Shown here: one piece after another, positions 1 to 11,639 of the stretch
Position numbering within the stretch: position 1 is the first letter of the stretch
Layout of the letters: each line of letters begins with the position of its first letter
From: Pseudomonas gingeri
Lineage (GTDB): Bacteria; Pseudomonadota; Gammaproteobacteria; Pseudomonadales; Pseudomonadaceae
Direction: 5' to 3'
Length of the DNA stretch: 64,000 nt
Assembly (NCBI RefSeq): GCF_013385635.1
Contig: NZ_JACAPR010000001.1
Location: 124,001-188,000, forward strand
The notes under the pieces: generated by a model
The model's input: only the letters and a program-made list of their open reading frames with translations
What the model was told of the DNA's origin: nothing
Databases searched by the model: none
Translations under genes and position numbers: made by a program

Positions 1-248
1 GAAGGCCGGGAAATGGTCCGCAGGCGCTAAAGGATAGACAGCTATGCCGCGATGCTGTCGATGATACTGATTTGATGTGAAATTTCGGTTCTTTTTACTG
101 TCCTGATGCTGAACGGACGCTTCGCGGCGGCTCGGGAAGCGGGCTGCTATGCTGCTTGCACAGTGGCCGAAACGACTTCTGCGCCAGTCGTCGTCTCGGT
201 GATTCCCGTGTTGCCTCGACGCCGTGCGCCGCCAGGAGAGAGCCCGTC

Positions 249-3122
249 ATGTCCTCATCGCCGTCCTTGAGCCAGTTGCGAGATCCCCAGGCGTTCCTGC
301 GTCGTCACCTCGGGCCGGATGCCGCCGAACAGCAGGCGATGCTCGATGTCCTCGGGCTCAAGAGTCGCGTCGAACTGATCGAGCAGACGGTGCCGCCGGG
401 CATTCGCCTGAACCGCGAGCTAGAGCTGCCCGCGGCACTGGACGAACAGGCGGCCCTGGACAAGCTGCGCGGTTACGCCGAGCAGAACCAGCTCTGGACC
501 AGCCTGATCGGCATGGGCTACCACGGCACGCTGATACCGACGGTGATCCTGCGTAATGTCCTGGAGAACCCCGGTTGGTACACCGCCTATACCCCTTATC
601 AACCGGAAATCGCCCAGGGTCGCCTGGAAGCCCTGCTCAATTTCCAGCAACTGACCATCGACCTGACTGGCCTGGAACTGGCCAATGCCTCGTTGCTCGA
701 CGAAGCCACCGCGGCGGCGGAAGCCATGGCCCTGGCCAAGCGGGTGGCGAAGTCGAAAAGCAACCTGTTCTTTGTCGATGAGCAGTGTCATCCGCAGACG
801 ATCTCCGTGGTGCGCACCCGTGCCGAAGGTTTCGGTTTCGAGTTGCTGGTCGGCCCTGTGGATAACCTGAGCCGGCACTCGGTATTCGGGGCCTTGCTGC
901 AGTACCCCGACAGCCATGGCGAGATCCGCGACCTGCGACCGCTGATCGAGCAACTGCACGCCCAGCAGGCGTTGGCCTGCGTGGCGGCCGACCTGTTGAG
1001 CCTGCTGCTGCTGACCCCGCCCGGCGAGTTGGGCGCGGACGTGGTGTTCGGTTCATCCCAGCGTTTTGGTGTGCCGATGGGCTACGGTGGGCCGCACGCG
1101 GCGTATTTCGCTACCCGCGATGAGTACAAGCGGGCGATTCCCGGGCGGATCATCGGTGTGTCCCGGGATGCCCGGGGCAATATGGCGCTGCGCATGGCCC
1201 TGCAGACCCGCGAGCAACATATCCGTCGGGAAAAGGCCAACTCGAATATCTGCACGGCCCAGGTGCTGCTGGCCAATATCGCCGGTTTCTATGCGGTCTA
1301 CCATGGGCCCGAGGGGCTCAGACGCATCGCCCAGCGGGTGCATCGACTGACCTGCATCCTCGCCAGCGGCCTTGAGCGCAAGGGCATCGCGCGGCTCAAC
1401 CGACACTTTTTCGACACCCTGACCCTGGAGGTCGGCGGCAGCCAGACAGCCATCCTCGACAGTGCCCGGGCGGCCCGGATCAACCTGCGGATTCTCGGGC
1501 GCGGCCAACTGGGCCTGAGCCTGGACGAGACCTGCGACGAAACCACGGTGCTGCGTTTGCTGGATATCTTCCTCGGTGCCGATCATGGACTGGTGGTTGC
1601 CGAACTGGATGCGCAAGCCCTGGACAGCGGTATTCCGGATGAGCTGCAACGCCGCTCCGCCTACCTGACCCATCCGGTGTTCAATGCCCACCACAGCGAA
1701 ACCGAGATGTTGCGTTACCTCAAGCAACTGGAGAACAAGGACCTGGCCCTCAACCAGTCGATGATCCCACTGGGCTCTTGCACGATGAAGCTCAATGCCA
1801 GCAGCGAGATGATCCCCATCACCTGGCCGGGTTTTGCCAACCTGCACCCGTTCGCCCCGCGCGAACAGGTCGAGGGCTACACGGCGATGATCGACGAGCT
1901 GGAACACTGGCTGTGCGCGATTACCGGTTTCGACGCCATCTGCATGCAGCCCAACTCCGGTGCCCAGGGTGAATATGCCGGGCTGCTGGCGATCCGCAAA
2001 TATCACGAAAGCCGTCAGCAGGGCGGACGCCATATCTGCCTGATCCCGTCATCGGCCCACGGCACCAACCCGGCCTCGGCGCAGATGGCCGGCATGCAGG
2101 TGGTGATCGTCGAGTGCGACGAGGACGGTAATGTCGAACTCGAAGACCTCAAGGCCAAGGCCCTGGCCGCCGGCGACCAGCTGTCCTGCCTGATGGCGAC
2201 CTATCCTTCGACCCACGGTGTGTATGAAGAAGGCATCAGCGAGATCTGTGAAGTTATCCACAGCCATGGCGGCCAGGTGTACATGGACGGGGCCAACCTC
2301 AATGCCCAGGTCGGCCTGGCGCGGCCGGCGGATATCGGTGCCGATGTTTCCCACATGAACCTGCACAAGACCTTCTGCATTCCCCATGGCGGCGGCGGGC
2401 CGGGCATGGGGCCGATCGGCGTGCGCGCGCACCTGGCGCCTTTTGTCGCCAACCATCCGGTGGTGCCCATCGACGGCCCGTTGCCGCAGAACGGCGCGGT
2501 CAGTGCCGCGCCCTGGGGCAGCGCGAGCATCCTGCCCATCAGTTGGATGTACATCGCGATGATGGGGCCGCAACTGGCCGACGCCAGCGAGGTGGCGATT
2601 CTCGCCGCGAACTACCTGGCACAGCAGCTCGGGGGTGCTTTTCCGGTGCTCTACAGCGGACGCAATGGCCGTGTCGCCCATGAATGCATTCTCGACCTGC
2701 GCCCGCTCAAGGCCCAGACCGGGATCAGCGAAGAGGATGTTGCCAAGCGGCTGATGGACTACGGTTTCCATGCCCCGACCATGTCATTCCCGGTGCCGGG
2801 GACGTTGATGGTCGAGCCCACCGAAAGCGAATCGAAGGCGGAGCTGGATCGTTTCGTCGAGGCCATGCTGCGCATCCGCGCGGAGATTGCCGAGGTGCAG
2901 AACGGCAACTGGTCCGCCGAAGACAACCCGCTCAAGCGCGCCCCGCATACGCTGGCGGATATCACCGGGGTCTGGGAGCGCCCCTACAGCATCGAACAGG
3001 CGGTGACCCCGACGGCGCACACCCGGGTACACAAATACTGGCCGACGGTGAACCGCGTGGACAATGTCTACGGCGACCGCAACCTGTTCTGCGCCTGCGT
3101 GCCGGTGGACGACTATCGCTGA
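249..3122 (+). CDS. gcvP: Glycine dehydrogenase (decarboxylating), P protein
   Basis: P protein of the glycine cleavage system. It is a PLP enzyme that decarboxylates glycine and passes the aminomethyl group to the lipoyl arm of GcvH. The product is 957 residues, the usual length for the fused bacterial form. The PLP lysine is in the motif NLHKTF (Lys707), followed by a glycine-rich loop. The C-terminal [12 protein letters not shown] is typical of the family. The frame is open from 156, but ATG 249 is chosen because AGGAG lies at 234-238 and homologues start with this segment. The 248 bases upstream show no gene and no convincing glycine riboswitch. The 3' end overlaps phlI, on the other strand, by 10 bp. 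gcvH and gcvT are not in the window. Confidence 0.96.
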   Translation: MSSSPSLSQLRDPQAFLRRHLGPDAAEQQAMLDVLGLKSRVELIEQTVPPGIRLNRELELPAALDEQAALDKLRGYAEQNQLWTSLIGMGYHGTLIPTVILRNVLENPGWYTAYTPYQPEIAQGRLEALLNFQQLTIDLTGLELANASLLDEATAAAEAMALAKRVAKSKSNLFFVDEQCHPQTISVVRTRAEGFGFELLVGPVDNLSRHSVFGALLQYPDSHGEIRDLRPLIEQLHAQQALACVAADLLSLLLLTPPGELGADVVFGSSQRFGVPMGYGGPHAAYFATRDEYKRAIPGRIIGVSRDARGNMALRMALQTREQHIRREKANSNICTAQVLLANIAGFYAVYHGPEGLRRIAQRVHRLTCILASGLERKGIARLNRHFFDTLTLEVGGSQTAILDSARAARINLRILGRGQLGLSLDETCDETTVLRLLDIFLGADHGLVVAELDAQALDSGIPDELQRRSAYLTHPVFNAHHSETEMLRYLKQLENKDLALNQSMIPLGSCTMKLNASSEMIPITWPGFANLHPFAPREQVEGYTAMIDELEHWLCAITGFDAICMQPNSGAQGEYAGLLAIRKYHESRQQGGRHICLIPSSAHGTNPASAQMAGMQVVIVECDEDGNVELEDLKAKALAAGDQLSCLMATYPSTHGVYEEGISEICEVIHSHGGQVYMDGANLNAQVGLARPADIGADVSHMNLHKTFCIPHGGGGPGMGPIGVRAHLAPFVANHPVVPIDGPLPQNGAVSAAPWGSASILPISWMYIAMMGPQLADASEVAILAANYLAQQLGGAFPVLYSGRNGRVAHECILDLRPLKAQTGISEEDVAKRLMDYGFHAPTMSFPVPGTLMVEPTESESKAELDRFVEAMLRIRAEIAEVQNGNWSAEDNPLKRAPHTLADITGVWERPYSIEQAVTPTAHTRVHKYWPTVNRVDNVYGDRNLFCACVPVDDYR

Positions 3123-4039
3123 GCGCCGTGTCGTTGGTGCAGAGCCGCAGCCCGCGCCGACAGGTCGCTATCGACCAGGCGTTTGCCGAGCGGGTACAGG
3201 TGCAGCAGTTCTTCTTCGACGATGCGATTGCTCATGCCCAGTTCCAGCTCCGGACAATCGAGGTCGAGCCAGTCGCCGTGTTGCAGGGGGGGCGGGTTGT
3301 CCCGGCGCTCCAGGCCATGAAACACGTAGTGCACCATACCGGGCTGGAGGAACTGCTCATGCTGTTCGAGAAAGGCCTGGGTGTATCGGCGCAGCGCCTG
3401 CCACTCCTTCAACTCGATCACGTATTCACGCGAGGAAATCTGCGCGTCCTGGCGCTCGATACGGGCGTTGATGGACAGCCGGCACTGCATTTCCCCGAGA
3501 ATCATGGCCGGGGCAATCGCGCATTCGCGCAAGCTGGCCTGCTGGGCATCCGGTGAGTCGAGGTTGCCGAGAAGAGGGTCCTGTACTTCGTTGCCGAGGG
3601 TGAAGCCGACGAAACGCAGTTTGCCAAAAGGGTCGACCATATAGACACAGACGATCCCCGGTTCGCTGGCGATGCTCAGGGCATGATAGGGGATGTTCAG
3701 TGCTTCGCCATCGGTCTTGAGCAGGCTGCCATTGCCTTTGTAGAACCAGGCCTGGTTGCGCTTCGGGGTCGCCAGGCTGACCGCGCTGACCTGGGCCAGC
3801 AGGTTGTTGCCAGGCTTGAGCGGTGGCCGCAGGCTGATGTCGCGGGTGCTGGTGCTGGCCGGCAGGGACTTGAGGTGGTCGGCCCAGCCCAGGTGCCAGC
3901 GGCTGCAATGCTGCAGCGTTTCATATAACCCTCCCTGCTCGGGAAACAACCGGGCGTTGTGGCCCGTGCGGAAATCGAACAGCCCGATGCCACGGTGCTC
4001 GTGCTGGCAAAGGTCGAGCAACATCAAATAGTGTCCCAT
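3113..4039 (-). CDS. phlI: PhlI, FAH/AraD1-like protein of the DAPG locus
   Basis: Last gene of the phlACBDEI order, 308 residues. PhlI is usually listed as a protein of unknown function. The sequence resembles FAH-fold enzymes of the AraD1/GguC type: AWFYKGNGS near residue 95, then [11 protein letters not shown], then [10 protein letters not shown], the same order as the substrate and metal loops of that family. The usual Glu-x-Glu metal motif reads Glu-Pro-Gly, so one ligand seems lost, while the Glu of GNE is kept. The ATG is 6 bp after the phlE stop, and its GAAGGAG Shine-Dalgarno overlaps that stop, so translational coupling is likely. The 3' end overlaps gcvP. The position in the locus is certain; the family assignment is inferred from motifs. 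Confidence 0.85.
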   Translation of the reverse strand: MGHYLMLLDLCQHEHRGIGLFDFRTGHNARLFPEQGGLYETLQHCSRWHLGWADHLKSLPASTSTRDISLRPPLKPGNNLLAQVSAVSLATPKRNQAWFYKGNGSLLKTDGEALNIPYHALSIASEPGIVCVYMVDPFGKLRFVGFTLGNEVQDPLLGNLDSPDAQQASLRECAIAPAMILGEMQCRLSINARIERQDAQISSREYVIELKEWQALRRYTQAFLEQHEQFLQPGMVHYVFHGLERRDNPPPLQHGDWLDLDCPELELGMSNRIVEEELLHLYPLGKRLVDSDLSARAAALHQRHGAQR

Positions 4040-4045
4040 GATTCT

Positions 4046-5326
4046 CTACTCCTTCAGGGTCAGGCTCGCCGGCAACGCTTCCATGGGTTGCAGGGCGGGT
4101 TCGGGGGCGCGTTGCGCGAGGCTGTCGCGCAGGCACAGCGATAACAGCAGGCCGGAGACACTCCCGGCCAGGGCGACGTACAGAATGGATGGCAGGCCGA
4201 AATGCGTGGCGGCATAACCGGCGACGGCGGGGGATACGCCACCGCCGAGGATTTCACCGAAACCGACGACGATGCCGGTGGCCGTGGGCAATAGCGCCGC
4301 CGGTACCGACTCGCTGGTCAGCGGGCCGACGGTCATGCAGATCAGGCTGAAATTGAAGAACGACAGCAGGAACAACAACAGGAACAGCAGGCTGGTGATC
4401 GCCGGGCAGATGATCAACAGGCCCACCAGTGTCGCGCTGGTCATGAACGACACCATCACCACCGGCTTGCGCCCCAGCCGGTCCGACATCGCCGGAATGA
4501 TCAACTGGCCGATAAAGCCACCCACGCCGATGGCGGAAATCACCACGGCCATGGACAGGGTTTCCAGGTGCAGGTAGTCCGTCAGGTAGCTGGGCAGCAT
4601 GGCGCAGAGGACGAACTGGCAGGTGAGGATGCAGAACATGATCAGGATGTTCAGGCTGACATTGCCGCTTCTGAAGGCTGCCAGCCAGTTTGTCCGGAGG
4701 TTGCCGCGGGCTTGCCGCTGCCGATCGGCGAGCGGCGCCGGCCGATAGACCTTCCACAGGTAGGCCGCCAGCAGCAGGCCGGGCAGAGAAATGATCGCGA
4801 ACACGGTGCGCCAGGAGTCGAACAGCTCCAGCAGGCTGGCCGCCAGCAGCGGCCCCAGGCACAGGCCGAGAATCGGAAACAGCGCCTGCTGGAAACCCAG
4901 GTTCTGCCCGCGTCGGTCAGGGTGCGAGACCTCATCGGTGACGATGATGCTGGTCGGCGTGAACGCGCCTTCGCAAAGCCCCATCAGCGCCCGCAGGAGT
5001 ACCAGCCCGAACAATCCGCTGGCCAGGGCCGAAAGCCCCGACAGCAGGGACAGCACGGCAATCGACAGCACCAGGGCAGTCTTGCGGCCCAGGCGATCGA
5101 TCACATAGCCCGCGCCGAGGGCGGAAAAACCCCAGGTGAAGGCCAGTGCGGCGGAGAGAAAACCGAGGTCCTGATAGTCCAGTTGCAGGTCGTGCATGAT
5201 CACCGGAAACAGCGGCAGGATGATAAATCGATCCAGCCCGACCAGGCCGAAACTCAGGGACAGCAGCAGTACCATGCGTCGTTCGTAACGCCGCCTGGGC
5301 AGCGTCGTGTGATTGTCTGTGTTCAT
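4046..5326 (-). CDS. phlE: PhlE, MFS efflux transporter
   Basis: Inner-membrane transporter of the major facilitator superfamily, 426 residues with about 12 hydrophobic segments. MFS motif A is present twice: DRLGRKTALV between TM2 and TM3 and DRLGRKPVVM in the equivalent central loop. In the phl locus PhlE is known as the presumed DAPG or intermediate exporter and contributes to self-resistance. It follows phlD after a 154-bp gap that contains three successive hairpins and overlaps no other gene. The Shine-Dalgarno is weak (GGAAG), so expression may depend on read-through from phlD. Confidence 0.94.
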   Translation of the reverse strand: MNTDNHTTLPRRRYERRMVLLLSLSFGLVGLDRFIILPLFPVIMHDLQLDYQDLGFLSAALAFTWGFSALGAGYVIDRLGRKTALVLSIAVLSLLSGLSALASGLFGLVLLRALMGLCEGAFTPTSIIVTDEVSHPDRRGQNLGFQQALFPILGLCLGPLLAASLLELFDSWRTVFAIISLPGLLLAAYLWKVYRPAPLADRQRQARGNLRTNWLAAFRSGNVSLNILIMFCILTCQFVLCAMLPSYLTDYLHLETLSMAVVISAIGVGGFIGQLIIPAMSDRLGRKPVVMVSFMTSATLVGLLIICPAITSLLFLLLFLLSFFNFSLICMTVGPLTSESVPAALLPTATGIVVGFGEILGGGVSPAVAGYAATHFGLPSILYVALAGSVSGLLLSLCLRDSLAQRAPEPALQPMEALPASLTLKE

Positions 5327-5356
5327 CGCTCATCTTCCGTGTGAAACCATGAACCA

Positions 5357-5476
5357 GGCGCAGTGCAGGACTGCGCCGTCTTCCGGGAGGTTCGAAGGGC
5401 GTGCGGGAAGTCTTGGCGTCCATCAGACGCTCAAGGCTTCCCGCACCGGCTCCCCGTTGCCCGAGCGAACACTCGG
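5357..5476 (-). other. Three hairpins between phlD and phlE
   Basis: Three inverted repeats lie in the 154-bp phlD-phlE gap. 5461-5465 pairs with 5472-5476 (CCGAG/CTCGG), right after the phlD stop. 5401-5410 pairs with 5437-5446 (10 bp perfect, with more pairing inside). 5357-5364 pairs with 5370-5377 (8 bp perfect). None is followed by a T run on the minus strand, so they look like stability, processing or attenuation elements rather than standard intrinsic terminators. Confidence 0.6.
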
Positions 5477-5480
5477 CCGG

Positions 5481-6530
5481 TCAGGCCGCCCATTCACCCA
5501 CGGACATTTCGGCGGTGAAGCCCGGGCCGAACGCCGCCAGCATGCCGACATCGCCCGGATTCAGGCCGGCCTCGAACTGCCGCTTGAGTACGTCGAACAC
5601 CACCACGCTGGCGATATTGCCGGCTTCGGAAAGGCTGGTGCGCGACTGCGAGACACGGTTCGAGGCGAGGTCCAGTTGCAGGACCAGTTCGTCGAGGATC
5701 TTGCGACCGCCGGTGTGGAAGATGAAGAAGTCGTTCTGCGCACAGTTCTGTTCGAACGTGTCGTAGTTGAGTTTCTCCATGATCGGCGCGACGTCCTTGA
5801 TGGAGTTCATCACGGCTTTATCCAGGGTAAAGTGGAAGCCGGTGTCCTTTACATCGTATTTGATGTAGTGCTCGCTTTTCGGCAGGAAGAACGAGTTGGT
5901 CGAGTGGATCTTGAAACCCGCTGCCTGATCGTCCGCGCGCAATACACAGGCGGAAACGGCATCACCAAACAGTGCGGCGGAAATAAAAGCGTGCAACTTG
6001 GTGTCGTTGGGCTGATAACACAGCGAAGAGAACTCCAGGGACACGATCAATACATGATTGCGCGCATCCAGCTTGGCGAAATCGTTGGCCCGGTTGATGG
6101 CGGCGGCACCGGCGACACAGCCGAGCTGGGCGATCGGCAACTGCACGGTGGACGTCGGCAGGTCGAGGTCGTTGATCAGGTGCGCGGTCAGCGACGGCAT
6201 CATGAAACCGGTGCAGGAGGTGACCACCACCATGCGAATGTCATTGACCGTCAGACCCGCGTTTTCAATGGCCTGGCGAGCAGCGGCGGAAGACATCTGG
6301 CGGGCTTCGCGTTCATAGACGATGCTGCGGTGGGTGAAGCCGGTGTGCACCGCCAGCTCGTCGATCGGCAGGATCAGGTGCCGCTCGTTGACCTCGGTGT
6401 TCTGGATCATGCGCTTGGCCACCGCCATGCGCGGATGGTCGGCGTGCAGGCCTTCCAGATGGTCGATCATCTGTTGCTGGGTAATCTTGTTTTTCGGGAA
6501 CAGTACGTGGGGGAGACAAAGAGTCGACAT
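5481..6530 (-). CDS. phlD: PhlD, type III polyketide synthase (phloroglucinol synthase)
   Basis: Condenses three malonyl-CoA units and cyclises them to phloroglucinol, the first step of DAPG synthesis. The product is 349 residues. The catalytic triad of type III polyketide synthases is visible: Cys138 in QLGCVAGA, His272 in FIFHTGG and Asn305 in EAGNIAS. The frame extends upstream to 6578, but ATG 6530 (MSTLCLPHV) is preceded by CGAGGA and matches the known PhlD N-terminus. It is separated from phlB by 211 bp of AT-rich DNA with a strong hairpin, an unusually large gap inside this operon. Confidence 0.97.
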   Translation of the reverse strand: MSTLCLPHVLFPKNKITQQQMIDHLEGLHADHPRMAVAKRMIQNTEVNERHLILPIDELAVHTGFTHRSIVYEREARQMSSAAARQAIENAGLTVNDIRMVVVTSCTGFMMPSLTAHLINDLDLPTSTVQLPIAQLGCVAGAAAINRANDFAKLDARNHVLIVSLEFSSLCYQPNDTKLHAFISAALFGDAVSACVLRADDQAAGFKIHSTNSFFLPKSEHYIKYDVKDTGFHFTLDKAVMNSIKDVAPIMEKLNYDTFEQNCAQNDFFIFHTGGRKILDELVLQLDLASNRVSQSRTSLSEAGNIASVVVFDVLKRQFEAGLNPGDVGMLAAFGPGFTAEMSVGEWAA

Positions 6531-6703
6531 GATGAATCCTCGGCTATATATAGGCCAATAATGAGTATGGGGAGTCATTCCCCGCTTTTAAGACGAAGGC
6601 AGTCCGTAGCCCCTGAAGCAACAGGGTCTTAAAGGCTTCTGCAATATATGTAGAGGCCGTTGTTATAAAGCTGACGCACAGTTCTTGTTTTGATATCGGG
6701 AGA

Positions 6704-6734
6704 GCGGGGTGTCAATAGTTAATTGACTCCCCGC
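6704..6734 (-). other. Strong hairpin between phlB and phlD
   Basis: Arms 6704-6716 and 6722-6734 form a 13-bp stem with one mismatch and a 5-base loop, beginning 7 bases after the phlB stop. No T tract follows on the minus strand. It may slow exonuclease decay of the phlACB message or act as a partial terminator. Confidence 0.6.
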
Positions 6735-6741
6735 AAGTTAC

Positions 6742-7182
6742 TTATATATCCAGGACAAACTTGTAGGCGTATTGCCAGGCCAGGTTGCTTTCACGGACAT
6801 GCTTGCGCACGACCATGCGTACCGGCGCGCCGGCCTTGAGTTGTTCCGGATGGGTGACGTCGACGATTTCCGAGGCGATGACCAGGCCATCGTCCAGGCG
6901 CACCATCGCCATGCAGCGCGGTACGGTTTCGCCGTAACCCATGGCCGCGAGGATCGGGTTCTCGGCGTGGGCCATGACTTCGATCTTGCCGTTGCGGGCA
7001 CAGCGGTAGGGCTTGACGCTCAGCGAGTTGCAGGCGCCGCAGACCGTCCGGCGCGGGAAGAAAATTTCATTGCACTCTTCACATTGAGTGCCTTCCAGAC
7101 GGTATTTGCCGCCATGTTCGCGCCATTCGCGAAGCATGCTGGCGGTGGTCATGCGGTGGATCTGTTCGGGGTACATGGACAT
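6742..7182 (-). CDS. phlB: PhlB, DUF35 OB-fold zinc-ribbon subunit
   Basis: Small subunit of the PhlACB acyltransferase, which acetylates monoacetylphloroglucinol to DAPG. The product is 146 residues. A rubredoxin-like zinc ribbon is visible as CEEC and CGAC near residues 37-54, followed by the OB-fold typical of DUF35 proteins that bridge thiolase-like partners. ATG 7182 is chosen over the in-frame ATG at 7176 because AAGGAG ends 7 bases before it. It starts 11 bp after the phlC stop, so the three subunits are tightly linked. Confidence 0.95.
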   Translation of the reverse strand: MSMYPEQIHRMTTASMLREWREHGGKYRLEGTQCEECNEIFFPRRTVCGACNSLSVKPYRCARNGKIEVMAHAENPILAAMGYGETVPRCMAMVRLDDGLVIASEIVDVTHPEQLKAGAPVRMVVRKHVRESNLAWQYAYKFVLDI

Positions 7183-7193
7183 GGTCCGGCTCC

Positions 7194-9508
<2,315 letters not shown>

Positions 9509-9702
9509 TTTCCTCTTGATTCCATTCTGTGTCAGAAAACCCTGGTGGCGTCTTGCCAGACGCCTTGAAACATACGGAAAACAGTTTGTAGAGCCCGGAG
9601 TCTTGGGAGCGCCGTTTTATCCAGTGATTTCAACTACTTGGCGTTTCCGACCGGCGGGTCTGAAAAAGTGCCAAATATTGCCTATTTACCTCTCAAGCTG
9701 TT

Positions 9703-9732
9703 ATGATACGAAACGTATCGTTTGATTCATAA
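9703..9732. promoter_or_regulatory. phO, PhlF operator in the phlA leader
   Basis: ATGATACGAAACGTA at 9703-9717 matches the conserved half of the described phO operator. The core GATACG-AAA-CGTATC (9705-9719) is a perfect dyad. PhlF bound here blocks phlA transcription until DAPG releases it (established for the family). It lies 195 bp upstream of the phlA start codon. Confidence 0.88.
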
Positions 9733-9870
9733 AACAAATGACTTGATTTCATAGGTGGAAAAAACAGCTGCCGACTGATGGGGGATGCCCTGAGCAGAAG
9801 GCTTTGTTTCCTGCACGCTAATGAAAAAATCGGAAAACAGATTGATCGAAGTCAGTCATTCATAGTTTCA

Positions 9871-9909
9871 TCGAAATGAAACGAAACGGACCGTTTCATT
9901 TCATTTCGA
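9871..9909. promoter_or_regulatory. 39-bp near-perfect dyad before phlF
   Basis: Arms of 19 bp at 9871-9889 and 9891-9909 around a single central base, with one mismatch. It contains ACGAAACG (9881-9888), also present in phO (9708-9715), so PhlF autoregulation is likely. A possible -10 TATACC lies at 9918-9923, with a weak -35 inside the dyad. Confidence 0.7.
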
Positions 9910-9964
9910 GGGAATCCTATACCTTGCGTTGCTTTTGTCAAGCACCCTGCCTGGAGATTTCACC

Positions 9965-10567
9965 GTGGCTCGTACACCCTCTCGCAGCTCCATCGGTTCC
10001 CTACGAAGCCCCCACACCCACAAGGCCATCCTCAGTTCGACGATCGAAATTCTCAAGGAATGCGGTTATTCGGGACTCAGTATCGAGTCGGTCGCCCGAC
10101 GGGCGGGTGCCAGCAAGCCGACGATCTACCGTTGGTGGAACAACAAGGCGGCGTTGATCGCCGAGGTTTACGAGAATGAAAGCGAGCAGGTGAGGAAGTT
10201 TCCTGATCTCGGATCTTTCAAGGCAGATCTCGACTTTTTGCTGCACAATCTCTGGAAAGTCTGGCGTGAGACGATTTGTGGCGAGGCTTTTCGCTGTGTC
10301 ATCGCGGAGGCCCAGCTGGATCCGGTCACTCTGGTCCAGCTCAAGGACCAGTTCATGGAACGGCGACGGGAGATGCCGAAGAAGCTGGTGGAAAATGCCA
10401 TCAGCAATGGTGAGTTGCCCAAGGACACCAATCGCGAATTGCTGCTCGATATGATCTTCGGCTTTTGCTGGTATCGCCTGCTGACCGAGCAACTGACGGC
10501 GGAACAGGATATCGGTGAATTCACGACGCTTCTGATAAACGGTGTGTGCCCGGCGGGGCAACGCTGA
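9965..10567 (+). CDS. phlF: PhlF, TetR-family repressor of DAPG synthesis
   Basis: Repressor of the phlACBDE operon, released by DAPG. The product is 200 residues with an N-terminal TetR helix-turn-helix (about residues 30-65, including GASKPTIYRWW) and a C-terminal ligand domain. The start is GTG 9965 (ARTPSRSS follows), with GGAG at 9953-9956. The in-frame upstream start at 9929 lacks a good Shine-Dalgarno and does not match the family length of 200. It is transcribed away from phlA and converges on phlG. Confidence 0.96.
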   Translation: MARTPSRSSIGSLRSPHTHKAILSSTIEILKECGYSGLSIESVARRAGASKPTIYRWWNNKAALIAEVYENESEQVRKFPDLGSFKADLDFLLHNLWKVWRETICGEAFRCVIAEAQLDPVTLVQLKDQFMERRREMPKKLVENAISNGELPKDTNRELLLDMIFGFCWYRLLTEQLTAEQDIGEFTTLLINGVCPAGQR

Positions 10568-10577
10568 GGCTTCGAGG

Positions 10578-10602
10578 TCATTGCGCCCGATGGGCGCAAT
10601 GA
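10578..10602. terminator. Shared hairpin between phlF and phlG
   Basis: Perfect 11-bp stem (10578-10588 with 10592-10602) and a 3-base loop in the 49-bp convergent gap. There is no T tract on either side, so termination strength is uncertain. Confidence 0.6.
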
Positions 10603-10616
10603 CTTGCCAGGGGAAC

Positions 10617-11495
10617 TCAGGCGGCGCTGAACTCCCGGTACAGGTCCGGCAGGAAGCTGGCCAGGTGGTTGAACTCGCACAGGTCGTGGACGGCGAATTC
10701 GTAGGCCAGGGTTTCCAGTTCCGCCTCGCCGAAGCCGTTGGCCTGCATCAGTTGCGCCGCACGTTCGGCACCGGGGAAGCGCGCCATCGACGGATGGCTG
10801 CCGACCCAGTAGCGGCTGGTCAGGTACAGGCCATCCGGGGTCTGCTTGAACAGGTGGACCATCAGTGACACCGGCACATCCGGTTGTTCGGCGAGGCTCA
10901 TCAGCGCGCTGACGCTGCCGTCGATCTTCGCATCCCAGTACAGCTCGGTGCGCAGGCCCAGTTTCTCCGGTTCCTGGAAGTGGATATGCAGGTGCATCAG
11001 GCGATCGCCGACATATTCCGAGGCGCAGAAGGTGTTGCCGTACAAGCGCTGTTCGAAACTCAGGGACGTGTCCTTGAGCCGTTCATGGTTGACGCAGGGA
11101 TTGCTGACATGGGCATAGGGAAACCACAGGGTGTAGCGCTCGGCCTCCAGCGGATGCCACATGAACCACCACTTGAACATTTCTGCGGTGCAGCCGGGAA
11201 AGAATTTGCGGCTCTGCACGTAGGCCATGGGTCCGGGAAGCAGGGCATAACCCGATTCTTCGCTGACGAAATCCGCTTCCAGCAGGCGATTGATGTCCTC
11301 GACGCTCGGGGTCAGGGTCTGTTCCGGGGCCAGCGGTCCTTGCTGGATCCCGCGCACGGCAGACAGCGGAACCTGCATGTGCCCGCTGAAGTATTTGGCG
11401 TAGGGCTTGTCCTTGATCGCCTCGCGATTGCGCAGGAACAGCTTTTGCATCGGCAGGGAGAAGTAGGTGAACGGGGTCATGACGCGCGCATCCAT
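10617..11495 (-). CDS. phlG: PhlG, 2,4-diacetylphloroglucinol hydrolase
   Basis: Zinc hydrolase that cleaves a carbon-carbon bond of DAPG to give monoacetylphloroglucinol and acetate. The product is 292 residues. Residues His129, Glu160, His270 and Glu274 fall exactly at the zinc-ligand positions reported for PhlG when counting from the ATG at 11495, which supports this start. AAAGGAAA lies 8 bases before it. Converging on phlF, it is read from a shared control region with phlH, whose product is known to repress phlG. Confidence 0.96.
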   Translation of the reverse strand: MDARVMTPFTYFSLPMQKLFLRNREAIKDKPYAKYFSGHMQVPLSAVRGIQQGPLAPEQTLTPSVEDINRLLEADFVSEESGYALLPGPMAYVQSRKFFPGCTAEMFKWWFMWHPLEAERYTLWFPYAHVSNPCVNHERLKDTSLSFEQRLYGNTFCASEYVGDRLMHLHIHFQEPEKLGLRTELYWDAKIDGSVSALMSLAEQPDVPVSLMVHLFKQTPDGLYLTSRYWVGSHPSMARFPGAERAAQLMQANGFGEAELETLAYEFAVHDLCEFNHLASFLPDLYREFSAA

Positions 11496-11574
11496 TGCGG
11501 TAATTTCCTTTGGCTAAACGGCTGTGGACCTGACAGCATCTGTCGGCAGCGTCCACGCCTGTCGAGGGGAGTGG

Positions 11575-11623
11575 TTGATTTGAAACTAAGCCGTGTATAA
11601 ATAAAAGTCAAATTTGAATTTGA
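11575..11623. promoter_or_regulatory. phlG-phlH control region with 16-bp dyad
   Basis: TCAAATTTGAATTTGA at 11608-11623 has perfect 6-bp arms. It overlaps a candidate phlG -35 (TTGACT, complement of 11606-11611). For phlH a possible promoter is TTGATT 11575-11580 and TATAAA 11596-11601, with a short 15-bp spacer. The dyad is the best visible candidate for the PhlH operator; this is inference. Confidence 0.55.
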
Positions 11624-11639
11624 TCTAGTGAGGAATCCC

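Larger units (their letters stand above)
9509..9964. promoter_or_regulatory. phlA-phlF divergent regulatory region
   Basis: A 456-bp AT-rich intergenic region between the divergent phlA and phlF genes. On the phlA side, GGA trinucleotides of the minus strand lie at 9511-9513 (in the Shine-Dalgarno), 9521-9523, 9620-9622 and 9646-9648. They are candidate RsmA/RsmE contacts, as phlA is a known Gac/Rsm target in this group. Two separate operators are listed on their own. No promoter -10/-35 pair for phlA could be assigned with confidence. Confidence 0.7.

Noticed and set aside
1..248. Glycine riboswitch upstream of gcvP
   Set aside because: Looked for paired aptamers before the start codon; no conserved core or strong stems were seen in this stretch.
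6543..6552. TATATATA near phlD as a private phlD promoter
   Set aside because: It lies only about 15 bases before the phlD start, too close for a -10 with a Shine-Dalgarno leader, and no -35 fits.
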